Positions 18,490 through 28,500 of a stretch of DNA of 64,000 nt are shown here, in pieces. The DNA comes from Aestuariibaculum lutulentum (lineage in GTDB: Bacteria; Bacteroidota; Bacteroidia; Flavobacteriales; Flavobacteriaceae): the NCBI RefSeq assembly GCF_032926325.1, contig NZ_CP136709.1, positions 905,501 through 969,500 on the forward strand, given 5' to 3'. Within the stretch, counting starts at the first letter, position 1, and each line of letters starts with the position of its first letter. The position numbers and the translations under genes are program-made. The notes beneath the pieces were generated by a model. The model was given only the letters and a program-made list of their open reading frames with translations. It did no database searches and was not told the origin of the DNA.

Positions 18490-20346
18490 ATGAAAAGCAT
18501 AAAAAATATATTTAGTTTTAAAATATTAATGGTTTTAACAACCATTGGTTTACTAACCTCCTGTTCTGATGATGAGGTTAGCAAAACCTATACAAGTACC
18601 CCTGGAGAAGCAGCATTATCACTTCCTTTAAACAATCAGGAATGTGAAGTTGGTGATATTATTGACGATAAAGCTGATGTAACCTTTAGTTGGGAACCGG
18701 CAAGCGATACAGAAAAGTACAATCTTACCATCACCAATTTAATTACACGTAATACAACTCTTAATATTGGTTTAACCGAAACCTCAACAACAGTTAAACT
18801 GTTAAGGGGGTACCCATACGTTTGGCAAGTAACCTCAAGAAATTCAGGAAATAAAGTTACTGAATCTGAAGTTTGGAAATTCTATTTAGCTGCCGATGGA
18901 GAAGAAAACAACGTGCCAATCCCTGCTACACTGGTTAGTCCGCTTTCAGGCGCTACTGTTAAACCGGAAGATGGAAAAGTTACTCTTACATGGGAAAGTC
19001 CGACCACCGATACCGATGGTGATGACTTAACCTTTACAGTATATGCTGATACCGTTGATGGAAAACAAGAACCCCTTGAAGCCTGGAAAGACATTACAGA
19101 AACTTCAATAGAAATCGACGTTGAACAAGATAAAGTTTACTATTGGCATATTGAAGTAAGCGATGGTATTAACACTTCAATAAGCACCACCTACACCTTT
19201 AAAACAGGTGATGCCGATTCGAATGCCTTAGAAGGAACTATTGTAAGTACAGCACAGGAACTACTTGATGCTGTAGCTATTGCTGCACCGGGACAAAAAA
19301 TTTATGTTCACGGAGGGGATTACGCTTTCAGTTCGACAATTGAGTTAACAAATAGCGGAAGCTATGGTAATGAAATTTCTTTATTAGCACATCCTGACGA
19401 TGTAACCAGACCCAAATTTGATTTTTCGGCAATGACTGAAAGCTCTTCAAACCGAGGTATACAACTTAGTGGATCTTTCTGGTACATTTATGGTATAGAT
19501 GTTTACAAAGCAGGAGACAACGGTATGTATATTGAAGGCAATAATAACCTAATTGAATTCTGTACATTCAGTGAAAACTCGGATACAGGATTACAATTAG
19601 GTAACGGTGCTTCAAACAACACCATATTAAATTGTGATTCATTCTACAACGCCGATTCTACATTAGAAAATGCTGATGGTTTTGCCTGTAAATTAGATGC
19701 AGGAACAGCTAATAAATTTATAGGATGTCGTGCTTGGCAAAATCTTGACGATGGTTGGGATGGTTACCTAAGAGGAAACGATAATATAACAACTACCTAC
19801 ACCAACTGTTGGGCATTTAAAAATGGTATATTAAAAGACGGTTCTGTTGGAGCTGGAGATGGTAACGGTTTTAAAACCGGAGGTAGTGATGATAAATTAC
19901 TAAAACATAATGCTATCTACAAAAACTGTATAGCCGCAGGTAATGTTGTAGACGGATTCGACCATAATAGTAACAGAGGAGATATCACGCTTTACAACTG
20001 CTCTGCTTACAGTAATGGTAGAAATATAAGTTTCAGCAGCACTAATATTGCAAATTCCTTAACCATAAAAAACACAGTAAGTTTAGATGGTACCAATGGC
20101 GATAGCCTGAATGCAACAACAACAGACATTACAAACAACAGTTGGCAAAATGGTATCACCACCGATGCATCAGATTTTGTTAGTCTTAATATGGACCTAT
20201 TATCGACAGCTAGAAATGCCGATGGAAGTTTACCAAATATGGACTTTATGAAACTTACTACCGGAAGTGATTTAATTGACGCCGGAGTAAATGTTGGATT
20301 AGATTTTACAGGTACTGCTCCTGATATAGGTGCCTTTGAAAAGTAA
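18490..20346 (+). CDS. PL9 pectate lyase lipoprotein with two N-terminal Fn3/Ig-like domains
   Basis: A 618-residue lipoprotein (signal ends TIGLLTSC). Two beta-sandwich domains (about residues 35-135 and 140-240) precede a parallel beta-helix lyase of family PL9, which cuts de-esterified homogalacturonan or RG-I by beta-elimination. Family-specific stretches are ENADGFACKLDAGTANKF, which contains the catalytic Lys, followed by DDGWDGY, GDGNGFKTGG and VDGFDHNSNRGDITLYNC. It is 6 bases downstream of the CE8 gene, so de-methylation and cleavage are co-expressed. PL9 members act mainly on polygalacturonate, some on RG-I; I cannot separate these. A strong terminator follows. Confidence 0.9.
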   Translation: MKSIKNIFSFKILMVLTTIGLLTSCSDDEVSKTYTSTPGEAALSLPLNNQECEVGDIIDDKADVTFSWEPASDTEKYNLTITNLITRNTTLNIGLTETSTTVKLLRGYPYVWQVTSRNSGNKVTESEVWKFYLAADGEENNVPIPATLVSPLSGATVKPEDGKVTLTWESPTTDTDGDDLTFTVYADTVDGKQEPLEAWKDITETSIEIDVEQDKVYYWHIEVSDGINTSISTTYTFKTGDADSNALEGTIVSTAQELLDAVAIAAPGQKIYVHGGDYAFSSTIELTNSGSYGNEISLLAHPDDVTRPKFDFSAMTESSSNRGIQLSGSFWYIYGIDVYKAGDNGMYIEGNNNLIEFCTFSENSDTGLQLGNGASNNTILNCDSFYNADSTLENADGFACKLDAGTANKFIGCRAWQNLDDGWDGYLRGNDNITTTYTNCWAFKNGILKDGSVGAGDGNGFKTGGSDDKLLKHNAIYKNCIAAGNVVDGFDHNSNRGDITLYNCSAYSNGRNISFSSTNIANSLTIKNTVSLDGTNGDSLNATTTDITNNSWQNGITTDASDFVSLNMDLLSTARNADGSLPNMDFMKLTTGSDLIDAGVNVGLDFTGTAPDIGAFEK

Positions 20347-20353
20347 TTTTTAT

Positions 20354-20389
20354 AAAAAAGTCGCTTTTTACAAAGCGACTTTTTTTTTT
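20354..20389. terminator. Bidirectional hairpin terminator
   Basis: The stem AAAGTCGCTTT/AAAGCGACTTT, with flanking A and T runs on both sides, lies between the convergent PL9 (+) and PL10 (-) genes, so it can end transcription from either direction. Confidence 0.9.
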
Positions 20390-20407
20390 GACTAACTCAA
20401 ACAAAAC

Positions 20408-22021
20408 TTAAATACCGTGCTTCGCTTTCCAAGCACTATATTCTGTACTTATTAAATTTTTTGCCCAGGTACCATACCAGGCATAACCATTCCTTCTTTC
20501 ATATGATATCTCAGCGATTGTTTTTCTTGGGCCACCTCCTTGAGGATCCGTATCTCTACTGCAGAAAAATGGCTCGTTAGGATTGAATGCATTAAACATG
20601 GATTCATACTGATCTCCTGTGTAATCATCTAAGGTGTAGAATCTTGCCCACATCACGTTTCCCGGAGATTCAACTAAAACTTTATCGCCATTTACATCCT
20701 GTAAAGCATAACCAACAATTTTAACTGATTCAAACCAGGCTACCGCACCATTGATGGCGTTAATAACTTCCGCTGATGGACTTTCTAAAGTCATAAGTAA
20801 TTTTACAACGCCAACAGACTCCGACCCGCTATTTGATGCCAATTCATAAGATCTCGCCATCTTTGGTTTTAGGGTCACCGCATCATGTTGGGCGCACCAT
20901 GCCGTTTTTATTCCGTTTATAACCACCTGACTTTGTAAAATAACATCAATACCTTTATCGAAAGCGGTTTGTGCTTTACTGATGTAACTATTATCGATTA
21001 AATCCAGATTATTTTGCTCTAGGAAGATATCACGCATTAAATTCATTACATTACCCATAGCATTGTCATTATAGGTAATATATCTACTATACCCTGATTC
21101 TAACGGATAAACCTGAGGCCATCCACCGTTCTCATATTGCGCCTCAAAAACCCAATCAATACCTCTTACTGCAGCTTCCAAATAGTCGTTATTAGCAGAG
21201 GCTTGGTAAGCATTTAATAATATTCTTATTTCGCCTATCGTATGGTTATTATCAATGGTTGTATCTACTTTGTCTTTCTTAGATGCTTCTGTTAAATCCG
21301 CAGACGTTTGTTCTCTATCATATCCAGAAAAATCATTATGGTATTTTGGCCATCCTCCATTATTACGTTGAAATAACAGGACATTTTCAGCTTTTGCTAT
21401 TTTTATTGAAACTCCAGAAATATTTACATTTAGTTCTCCTTTAATACCACTACCATCAATGGCTGTAGCTATTACATTAACCGTTCCGTTTTTTTTAGGC
21501 GTAAGAAGCCCTTCTATATTAATTTCAGCCATTGAAGTGTCGGAAACAGACCAGACAACAACTTTATTAGTTGCGTCATTTGGTAATACAGTAACGGAAA
21601 ATTGTTTTGCCTGACCATCGGTAATATCACTACCTGAAATGCTAATGCTTTCAACTAATACAACCGGACCAGCTACGCCCGAAATTTTAACCGTTTTTTG
21701 TGCAGATAAGCCAGAATCATCATTGGCTGTAGCAGTAATCTGAACTGTACCATTGTCAAGTGGTGTTAAAATACCATTGTCAGAAATTAAAGCGATAGAT
21801 TCATCAGATACTGACCAGGTTACCGTTCTGTTGGTAGCATTGTTGGGTAAAACAACGGTGGTAAATTGTTTAGCTTGACCATCGGTAATATCACTTCCGT
21901 TAACTATTACAGATGTTACAAAAATAGTTTTATTCTCATCTACAGCTTCGCTGTCACTACTACATGCGTTTAGGGCAAAAAATCCTAAAGACAAAACTAA
22001 TAGTCTCTTTAGTTTTCTCAT
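20408..22021 (-). CDS. PL10 pectate lyase lipoprotein with tandem Big2 domains
   Basis: A 537-residue lipoprotein (signal ends FALNAC). Two bacterial Ig-like (Big2) domains at about residues 33-115 and 122-205 share the exact phrase GSDITDGQAKQF, a clear internal duplication. The lyase domain follows (~210-537): LFQRNNGGWPKYHND, TIDNNHTIGEIRIL, YNDNAMGNVMNLMRDIF, VMWARFYTLDD and FFCSRDT, matching PL10, an (alpha/alpha)3-barrel pectate lyase acting on polygalacturonate with calcium. It is monocistronic: a 252-base gap separates it from the operon upstream on the same strand, and it has its own LacI-type site. It probably acts on the outer surface. Confidence 0.92.
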   Translation of the reverse strand: MRKLKRLLVLSLGFFALNACSSDSEAVDENKTIFVTSVIVNGSDITDGQAKQFTTVVLPNNATNRTVTWSVSDESIALISDNGILTPLDNGTVQITATANDDSGLSAQKTVKISGVAGPVVLVESISISGSDITDGQAKQFSVTVLPNDATNKVVVWSVSDTSMAEINIEGLLTPKKNGTVNVIATAIDGSGIKGELNVNISGVSIKIAKAENVLLFQRNNGGWPKYHNDFSGYDREQTSADLTEASKKDKVDTTIDNNHTIGEIRILLNAYQASANNDYLEAAVRGIDWVFEAQYENGGWPQVYPLESGYSRYITYNDNAMGNVMNLMRDIFLEQNNLDLIDNSYISKAQTAFDKGIDVILQSQVVINGIKTAWCAQHDAVTLKPKMARSYELASNSGSESVGVVKLLMTLESPSAEVINAINGAVAWFESVKIVGYALQDVNGDKVLVESPGNVMWARFYTLDDYTGDQYESMFNAFNPNEPFFCSRDTDPQGGGPRKTIAEISYERRNGYAWYGTWAKNLISTEYSAWKAKHGI

Positions 22022-22057
22022 TAATATGTGGCTTATTTAGTTTGGTTGACAATCAAA

Positions 22058-22071
22058 TACAATCGATTACA
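22058..22071 (-). promoter_or_regulatory. LacI-type operator candidate
   Basis: On the + strand TACAATCGATTACA, 13 of 14 positions of the full site, 36 bases before the PL10 start codon. The rest of the 22022-22273 gap is AT-rich with no supported gene. Confidence 0.65.
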
Positions 22072-22273
22072 CAATATTAAATAATAAATATAATTAATAA
22101 AAAATTTTTAACTAGAACTTTCTGTAAGTGTTATAGAAATTCCATTGGAATCTTCATCAGTATAACCAATTCCTGGGCTTCAATTGTATTTACAAAATTA
22201 TAGTTCTTATATACAAATCACACGTACTCCGAATAAAGTGCATGTGTGTATCGTTTAAATTAAATAATCCATT

Positions 22274-24430
22274 TTAAAACATGGGCTGTAACCCCTCCCA
22301 TTTTACGTTCCATTTCCCGTTCTTTGGAAACCCAGGATTTTCAACCGTATTCCCGTCATAACCAGCACACATTAATGCAACTGCCGAAAGAACACCGCCA
22401 TTGCCAGGCAAATACAAAGTTAATCTTGGTGTTTGGTAATTATGTCCACCCGGCAAATATGTATTGGTTACTTCATCTCTCAGCAACGCTTTTATAGCAT
22501 CTTCCGGTCTGTTAAGTCTGGTTGCTGTCATGGCTTCCAGAGGAAAATCCCAACCCCAGGTATGGTCCCAGTGCCAAACGTCATCAACCATATCGAAGGT
22601 TTTATTCATAATCGAAGCATCAACAAAACCCGTATCCGGTACAAACCCTAAAGCCCCTAAAACAGCTGGATGATCGATGGTATGTTCGCTTGTTGCTGAA
22701 TAGGAATTTGGTACGCTTTCGGCTGCAAGATATACATCTTCACTTTGAGCCAATGGCGATAATTTATCAATTACTTTTTGCCATTCCGGGTCTCTTCCCA
22801 TATCTAAACGTTCACGCCATTGTTGTGCTTTTTCTAAAGCCCACTTCCAATACGACAGTTCAAAAGGTGGATTGTAAGTTTCCATTTTATTAAAGCATTC
22901 CTGAGCAGGAATAACCCCTTTTCCTAAAATATAGCGGTCGTTTTCCTTATCGTAATTCGGGTACGACGCCATAAAATCGGCTGTAGAAAATATCAATTTT
23001 TGATATTTCTCTAAGTTTTCATTTGTTGGATTATTTCTATAAATCAACTCAGCAAGATAAATCACATGCGGCTGTTGCCAAATTAAAAACGACCCGACAT
23101 TAGACGGCGCTTCATCAGCATTATGATCGGTCATTTTTTGCCAACGCACGCCTTTATAACCTTGTCGTTCAGCAATAAGTTTGGCTTTATCATAAGCATC
23201 AAAATACCAGCCTATGCTTTTCTCCAAAAATTCAGTTCTTCCCCATAAGGGATAATGCGCACTGTGCCACCAATACATTTCCATATGTGGTTTCCCAAAC
23301 CAACTGTTATAGGTTAACCCTGTTTCCTGAACCGGATAATGCCCCGCACATTGCGAGCGCGTTAAATATTGTGAAAGTACTACGCGTCGCTCAATTTCAA
23401 AAGCTCTTGGATCGGTGCACTCCGAAAAATCAACCGCACCACCCGATTGCCAAAATGTCTCCCAAGCCGCAAGACTATGCGTTTCAACTTCAGTAAAATT
23501 CAAAGTCTCTTTTGGCTCTTCCGAACTAAACTCAACAGCTACCTCAAAACTATCTTCAGCTTGTGGTTGAATGGTAAAATAATGGGGAGCCACCTCAGTT
23601 ACACTTCCTTCTGCATTTAAGGAAGCCTGCACCGAATAGACATCATTATCTAACTTTCTGCTAAATGTAAAACTCTTATCAGACTCTTTTTTTACTGTGG
23701 TTTCATGTAAATCGTTATGTTCGTAATTCGTTCCTCGATCGGAAAATTCGTTAGTTGGATACGGAAATCTGAATTTCAATTTAATTCTGCCTTCATTAAC
23801 CAAAGGAGACTCTACTTTAGCAGCAATGGCATCTTTTTCTGAATCACCATAAGTTATCACTTTAACCGGAATGCCTTCAATGTTAAACTGGCTCTCAATT
23901 TTCCCTTCCCATAAATTCAACTCCTGATTGATATCTTTTAAATCTTCTGGAAAAGCTAAAGTTCCATCAGACTTTAATATTTCCAGACCTACATTCCCTA
24001 ACTGTAAACGATGAGGGTTTGCTCTGAAATAATCGGCAGCATCATTCTTACGCTCATCTTCTCTATTTTGGATTGCATAAAGCGCATCCGGATTTCCGTT
24101 AAAATTGTAGCCTTTTAACGTTTCATTAAACCCATAGTTTTCAGTATTTGGGAACGTGTGCCACCCCCACTCTGATTGCGTTCCTAAAGGCACACCGTTT
24201 TGATAATATTCTGGAAAAGACTGCAATCCTGTAACATCTACCGTAAAGGCAAACTCTCCATTTCCAACGTTTAAAGATCCCAAAGTATCTACTTTGGTTA
24301 TTTTAACATTATGCCTTGCTACTACCGCCTTACGGTCTATTTTTTCTTTTAAAGACTCCGCTTTTTCTTTACATGAACACATTATTCCGCAAACAAAAGT
24401 TAAGAGGTAAATCCAGTTGCGTTTTTTCAT
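22274..24430 (-). CDS. Six-hairpin-like glycosidase lipoprotein, unassigned family
   Basis: A 718-residue lipoprotein; the start at 24430 gives MKKRNWIYLLTFVCGIMCSC with a good lipobox, whereas a longer frame from 24562 would overlap the upstream gene and bury the signal. The N-terminal ~330 residues look like a beta-sandwich (GNGEFAFTVDVTGLQSFP, as in GH65/GH95-type N-domains). The C-terminal ~350 residues look like an (alpha/alpha)6 barrel: YPVQETGLTYNSWFGKPHME, MYWWHSAHYPLWGR, ECFNKMETYNPPFELSYW and DDVWHWDHTWGWDFP. That combination resembles inverting or phosphorolytic six-hairpin glycosidases, but I do not recognise a named CAZy family. The rich Trp, Glu and Asp content of the second half suggests a sugar cleft. 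It is the last gene of the 30465 to 22274 operon. Confidence 0.6.
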   Translation of the reverse strand: MKKRNWIYLLTFVCGIMCSCKEKAESLKEKIDRKAVVARHNVKITKVDTLGSLNVGNGEFAFTVDVTGLQSFPEYYQNGVPLGTQSEWGWHTFPNTENYGFNETLKGYNFNGNPDALYAIQNREDERKNDAADYFRANPHRLQLGNVGLEILKSDGTLAFPEDLKDINQELNLWEGKIESQFNIEGIPVKVITYGDSEKDAIAAKVESPLVNEGRIKLKFRFPYPTNEFSDRGTNYEHNDLHETTVKKESDKSFTFSRKLDNDVYSVQASLNAEGSVTEVAPHYFTIQPQAEDSFEVAVEFSSEEPKETLNFTEVETHSLAAWETFWQSGGAVDFSECTDPRAFEIERRVVLSQYLTRSQCAGHYPVQETGLTYNSWFGKPHMEMYWWHSAHYPLWGRTEFLEKSIGWYFDAYDKAKLIAERQGYKGVRWQKMTDHNADEAPSNVGSFLIWQQPHVIYLAELIYRNNPTNENLEKYQKLIFSTADFMASYPNYDKENDRYILGKGVIPAQECFNKMETYNPPFELSYWKWALEKAQQWRERLDMGRDPEWQKVIDKLSPLAQSEDVYLAAESVPNSYSATSEHTIDHPAVLGALGFVPDTGFVDASIMNKTFDMVDDVWHWDHTWGWDFPLEAMTATRLNRPEDAIKALLRDEVTNTYLPGGHNYQTPRLTLYLPGNGGVLSAVALMCAGYDGNTVENPGFPKNGKWNVKWEGLQPMF

Positions 24431-24438
24431 TTTATATT

Positions 24439-24449
24439 TTAGTTTAGTT
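24439..24449 (-). repeat. Leader 11-mer AACTAAACTAA
   Basis: An exact copy on the - strand, 8 bases before the start at 24430. Its first TAA is the stop codon of the preceding propeller gene, so the element spans the gene junction. Confidence 0.55.
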
Positions 24450-25517
24450 GATTTTAAAAATAAAAGCTGAAGCTGTTTCATATTTCCCGCCCTGTGAAGC
24501 CGTAAACAAATAAGTTGGTTTCCCATTTTGAAATAATACTTGCGGACGCTCAGCCCTTCCATAACGATTTAAATGTTTTGGAGCTGGTGGTTGCTGAATA
24601 TATTTACTTAATTCCTGATAGCCAATTTCAGGTTCAGACCAAACTTTTCCATCTCGAGAACTCATATAAAGTCCCTTATCAATACCATACACACCTAAAT
24701 CTCGAGCCAGCATATGAAACATATTTCCATCATACCAAGTAAAAGCATCTTCGCATTGTTCATTATTGCCCATAGTATGAAAATCTATAACTGGATTTCC
24801 TTCATATTTCTCATAAGGTCCTTCAAGCGATTTAGAAATGGCTAATCCATATTTTCTGTTGCCTCTAATTTTAAACTTAGGATGAATATAGCCTTCCGTA
24901 TCAAAAGATTTATAATATAGCCAATATTCTCCATTTGGATGTTTAAAAAATGATGGATTGGTAGTACAATGGTCATCCCACTCACCTTCCTTTCCAGGCA
25001 ACAAAAGCGGTTCATCTGGTCTTTTCCAGGGTCCATAAAGCGAATCGGCAGTAGCCAAACCAATGCGTTGAGTATCTAACTTTCCATTAGAATTCCCCAT
25101 AAAAAAAAGGGCATACTTACCATCTACAAAATGAACACTAGGGTTATGGCACGTTGTAGCATCCCAAAATCCTTCGCCACGTGGGGCTAAAACCGTACTT
25201 ACATACGTATACGGCCCTTCTGGTTTATCGGCGACCGCATGTGCAATTTCCGACGCATGTGTCCAGCCGCTCATACTTTTAGCTTTTGGCCATCGAGAAA
25301 AAAACACATGAATTTTACCGTCTGGTGCTTCAATAGGGCTGTTGCACCAAACGTAATAATCTTCGAACTCTAAGGCTCTGCCAACCGGAGACAAACGCTT
25401 TTCAAAATCTGATAATTTGGGTTCCTGATTCAACCATTTTAAATCATCTCCAAACGCAGTAAGGCAACTTCCTAAAGACGCTAAAATACCTGTCGCTATA
25501 AACTCCTTCCTTTTCAT
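24444..25517 (-). CDS. GH43/GH32-like five-bladed beta-propeller protein
   Basis: A 357-residue exported protein; the N-terminus MKRKEFIATGILASLGSC can be read as a lipoprotein signal. Repeated blade phrases such as IEAPDGKIHVFFSRWP, CHNPSVHFVDGKYALFFMG, TTNPSFFKHPNGEYWLYYKS and EDAFTWYDGNMFHMLARD have the spacing of a five-bladed propeller of the GH43/GH32/GH117 superfold. The acidic positions at blade starts differ from the GH43 enzyme at 4955, so I do not assign the family or substrate. It is 4 bases downstream of the DUF4450-like gene and 13 bases ahead of the six-hairpin gene, so the three probably act on the same side chain (inference). Confidence 0.65.
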   Translation of the reverse strand: MKRKEFIATGILASLGSCLTAFGDDLKWLNQEPKLSDFEKRLSPVGRALEFEDYYVWCNSPIEAPDGKIHVFFSRWPKAKSMSGWTHASEIAHAVADKPEGPYTYVSTVLAPRGEGFWDATTCHNPSVHFVDGKYALFFMGNSNGKLDTQRIGLATADSLYGPWKRPDEPLLLPGKEGEWDDHCTTNPSFFKHPNGEYWLYYKSFDTEGYIHPKFKIRGNRKYGLAISKSLEGPYEKYEGNPVIDFHTMGNNEQCEDAFTWYDGNMFHMLARDLGVYGIDKGLYMSSRDGKVWSEPEIGYQELSKYIQQPPAPKHLNRYGRAERPQVLFQNGKPTYLFTASQGGKYETASAFIFKIN

Positions 25518-25521
25518 TCTA

Positions 25522-28500
25522 TTAACGTATTAAAGTGACACTCATTAACCCAATAACAACATCGTTGGCAACAGCTTTCAATTCTAAGCTTTTTAAAGTC
25601 TTAGAATCATCTAAAGGAAAATCTAAAATGGTTCCTGCCCCGCCATCTACTCCATAATCACTAAACCCCTTTATTGGGGTAAAATCTTTAAAATCACTGG
25701 TTATATCTCCGGTTTTAAAATACACTCGCGGAGGCTTAGGCGCATCGGTTGTAAAAGCTAATCCATCTACAAAATAATCCTGCTCAATAGGCCACCAATT
25801 TTCAGGATTTTTTAAAGGAAGAGTTTCCGAAGTGCCATCGGTATAATTTACAATCACTTCTCCATTTGTAAATCGGCTTTGCATCGGGTTGGTGGTTCCG
25901 GCCATCATAAAATAGGCATGAGAAGCTTGTCCGCTAAGCGGAATTTCAATGTGTTTTGGAAAATTATCCCATTGAGACACAAAAGCAATATTGTTAAGTT
26001 TTGATTCGGAAGGCGTTTTAAACGGAATATTTTGCGGACTAATAATCGTGTTGTTTTCGCCTGCATTTTTACGCAAACCTGAATCATCAATTTCCGGTTT
26101 TATGTACGGATAACACCAATTACCTATACCCTGTGTTGGTAACTGTAACGTAGGCGATGTAGGTCGTGGACTTAAATATTTCTCCTCAAAAACATCAGTC
26201 ACTTTGCTGTTGAAAACACTCTGTAAATCTATCGTTTCAAAATTGGTGTCTTTAGAAAATTTTTCATCCCAATTCTGGAATCTGGATTCAGTTTCATTCT
26301 TAGAAACATTCAAATGAACAGGTTGCCACCAAACGAGGTCGTTTTGTTTTAATTGAACAAATAAAGTTATATTGCCTTCTTCTGATTCAATTTTAAACTT
26401 TAACTGATGTTGACTTTTACTCACTTCTGAAATGGCCTGCTGCGGATTAAATATCTGAAGGATTTCTACTGTTTCAGTTTTAAACAATTTAATATCACCC
26501 TGCTTTCCTGAGAACTCAAAAACAGGTTGTTCCAAAGTACCTAATTTCCATTTAATTTTTATGTGATAACTTTTTTGGTGCGGACTTTCAATGATTAATT
26601 TAGGTGTTCCAATAGCATTTTCATTAAATTTCCAATCAAGCTTCTCTCCATTAATTTCAACATATTCTACACCTGAGTTATAAACATTAACTTCCAAATT
26701 CAATTTCATTTCTTTAACAAACTTGGAATCGATTTTAAACTCAGAGACCTCATCTTTTTTCTCAAAATCTATACTGATATCCGGAATTTGTAAAGACGCA
26801 TTATCCCAAGACTTTGGAAGTCCCGGTTTTATAAACAGGGTATTTTGAATAGCGTCAGGATTTATTCCAAACAAGCCTTCCACTAACGAACGTGCTGCCA
26901 TACCTATAGGATCAGCAAAATCGCGATATAATTCACCTCGAATAGCATCGTAATACGATAATTGTTGAAATCCACCTGGTGAAGCCCCAAGATACATGCT
27001 TTCAATTAAGGCACTTTCCCAAAGCTTATATGCTTCTTCATATCTTCCTCCCTGCCAATATGCTAATGCAGCATGTAAATTTTCCGCCAAAGCCACATTG
27101 TTAACAGACCACGTATATGGTTGCCAATTGGTAGTTGAAATCAATTCTAAATCGGTTTGGGGTAAGCCTTCAGCTTTTACGGGAATATGCGGAATTTCAG
27201 TATCGATATAACGCAAGGATTGGTAAGACTGAAACTCATTGGCAATACCTTCATCTAAACCATGATAAATGGTCCAGATACCCGGATAATCATGAAGCAA
27301 TTGATTTCCTAATAAATCTTTATATTCGGCAAAAACGCCCTTTTCAGAAACCCATAACTTTTTATCTATCGCCTGTTTTATATGCTTTGCTTCAGTGATA
27401 TAAGCGGTTTCATCTTCTCCTAAAAGTTTGGCAATACTCGCCGCCAACAAATTTGCCGAATAATTATAAGCCGATGCATACGTAACGCCGCCGCCCATAT
27501 ATTGCAAAGCATCGCTTGCCCAAATTGTGGCATAGGCATCGTAAAGTCCGTCGCCATCGGCATCAAAATTTCGTTTTTCCCAAGCCAAATGACGCTGAAC
27601 TACCTGCCACATTTTCCTCATAAAATCTAAATCGCCCGTCCATTGATAACCGCGTAACAACTGATTTATAAACACCGAATTCATATCGTAATGGTGTGCT
27701 ATGGTATTATTATTTGGTCTACGACTTATATAACCGCGACTGAACATCGCTGTGCCCAATACCTCTTTTTGTCTGGCGAAATTTCTGGAACTATCTAGGA
27801 CCACAGGACCTGTTTCCGGCTCTAAAACCTGCGAATTTCCATAGCTTTCAAAATGTAATTTCGCTCGATCGTGCCACCCCAACGGATTCGCTACATAAGC
27901 ACCCCGCCAGGCATTTAAATGCATACGCCAGGCCACTGCGCCGTGCAAATAGGCTGGAGCTTCCCAAATACCGTCAGCTGCAACTGCTAAAGCCCCGCCA
28001 AGGGTGTTAATGAATGGATCCGGCGTTTTTAAAATTACTCGCGAACGTAACTGTTCAACTTTATTTAAAGCTTCAATAAAAGCTGTTGCAATTTGTTTTT
28101 GGCTTGTTTTGGTTATTACCGAATCATTCTCCAGTTTCCAATATAAAGTATTGCTCTTTTTTAAAGGCATGCGACCAACAATAACCGGTAATTCTTTTAC
28201 TGAAGATTGCCATAACTCTTTAGGATTTGCGCTTAAATTGGCCTCAACAAGTTTTACTTCTGACTCTGGAAAATAACCTGTAATTGTTCTGTTATTACCC
28301 GTTTTCTGCTTGTTGCTTTCAGAACCGTAATGCAATAAAAAAGCATCATCTTTAAATTCATACTGATTATTAATGCAATACTCCGGATGCATATAAAATA
28401 CATATTCAGGATCGGCTCCTATATCGCCATCACGATGAAACTTTTTTCCAGTTGCTCCTCCAAATGCCCAAACCAATTGTATGCTTTCAGGAATATTTTC

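Noticed and set aside
22100..22190. A 22-codon stretch on the - strand (PGIGYTDEDSNG...) that resembles a protein C-terminus
   Set aside because: A stop codon directly precedes it and it is too short to support a pseudogene.
22219..22248. Imperfect hairpin CACACGTAC...GTGCATGTGTG after the six-hairpin gene
   Set aside because: The arms mismatch in the middle and no T run follows on the - strand, so I do not call a terminator.
24431..24562. N-terminal extension of the six-hairpin gene to an ATG at 24562
   Set aside because: It overlaps the upstream propeller gene and hides a good lipoprotein signal that starts at 24430.
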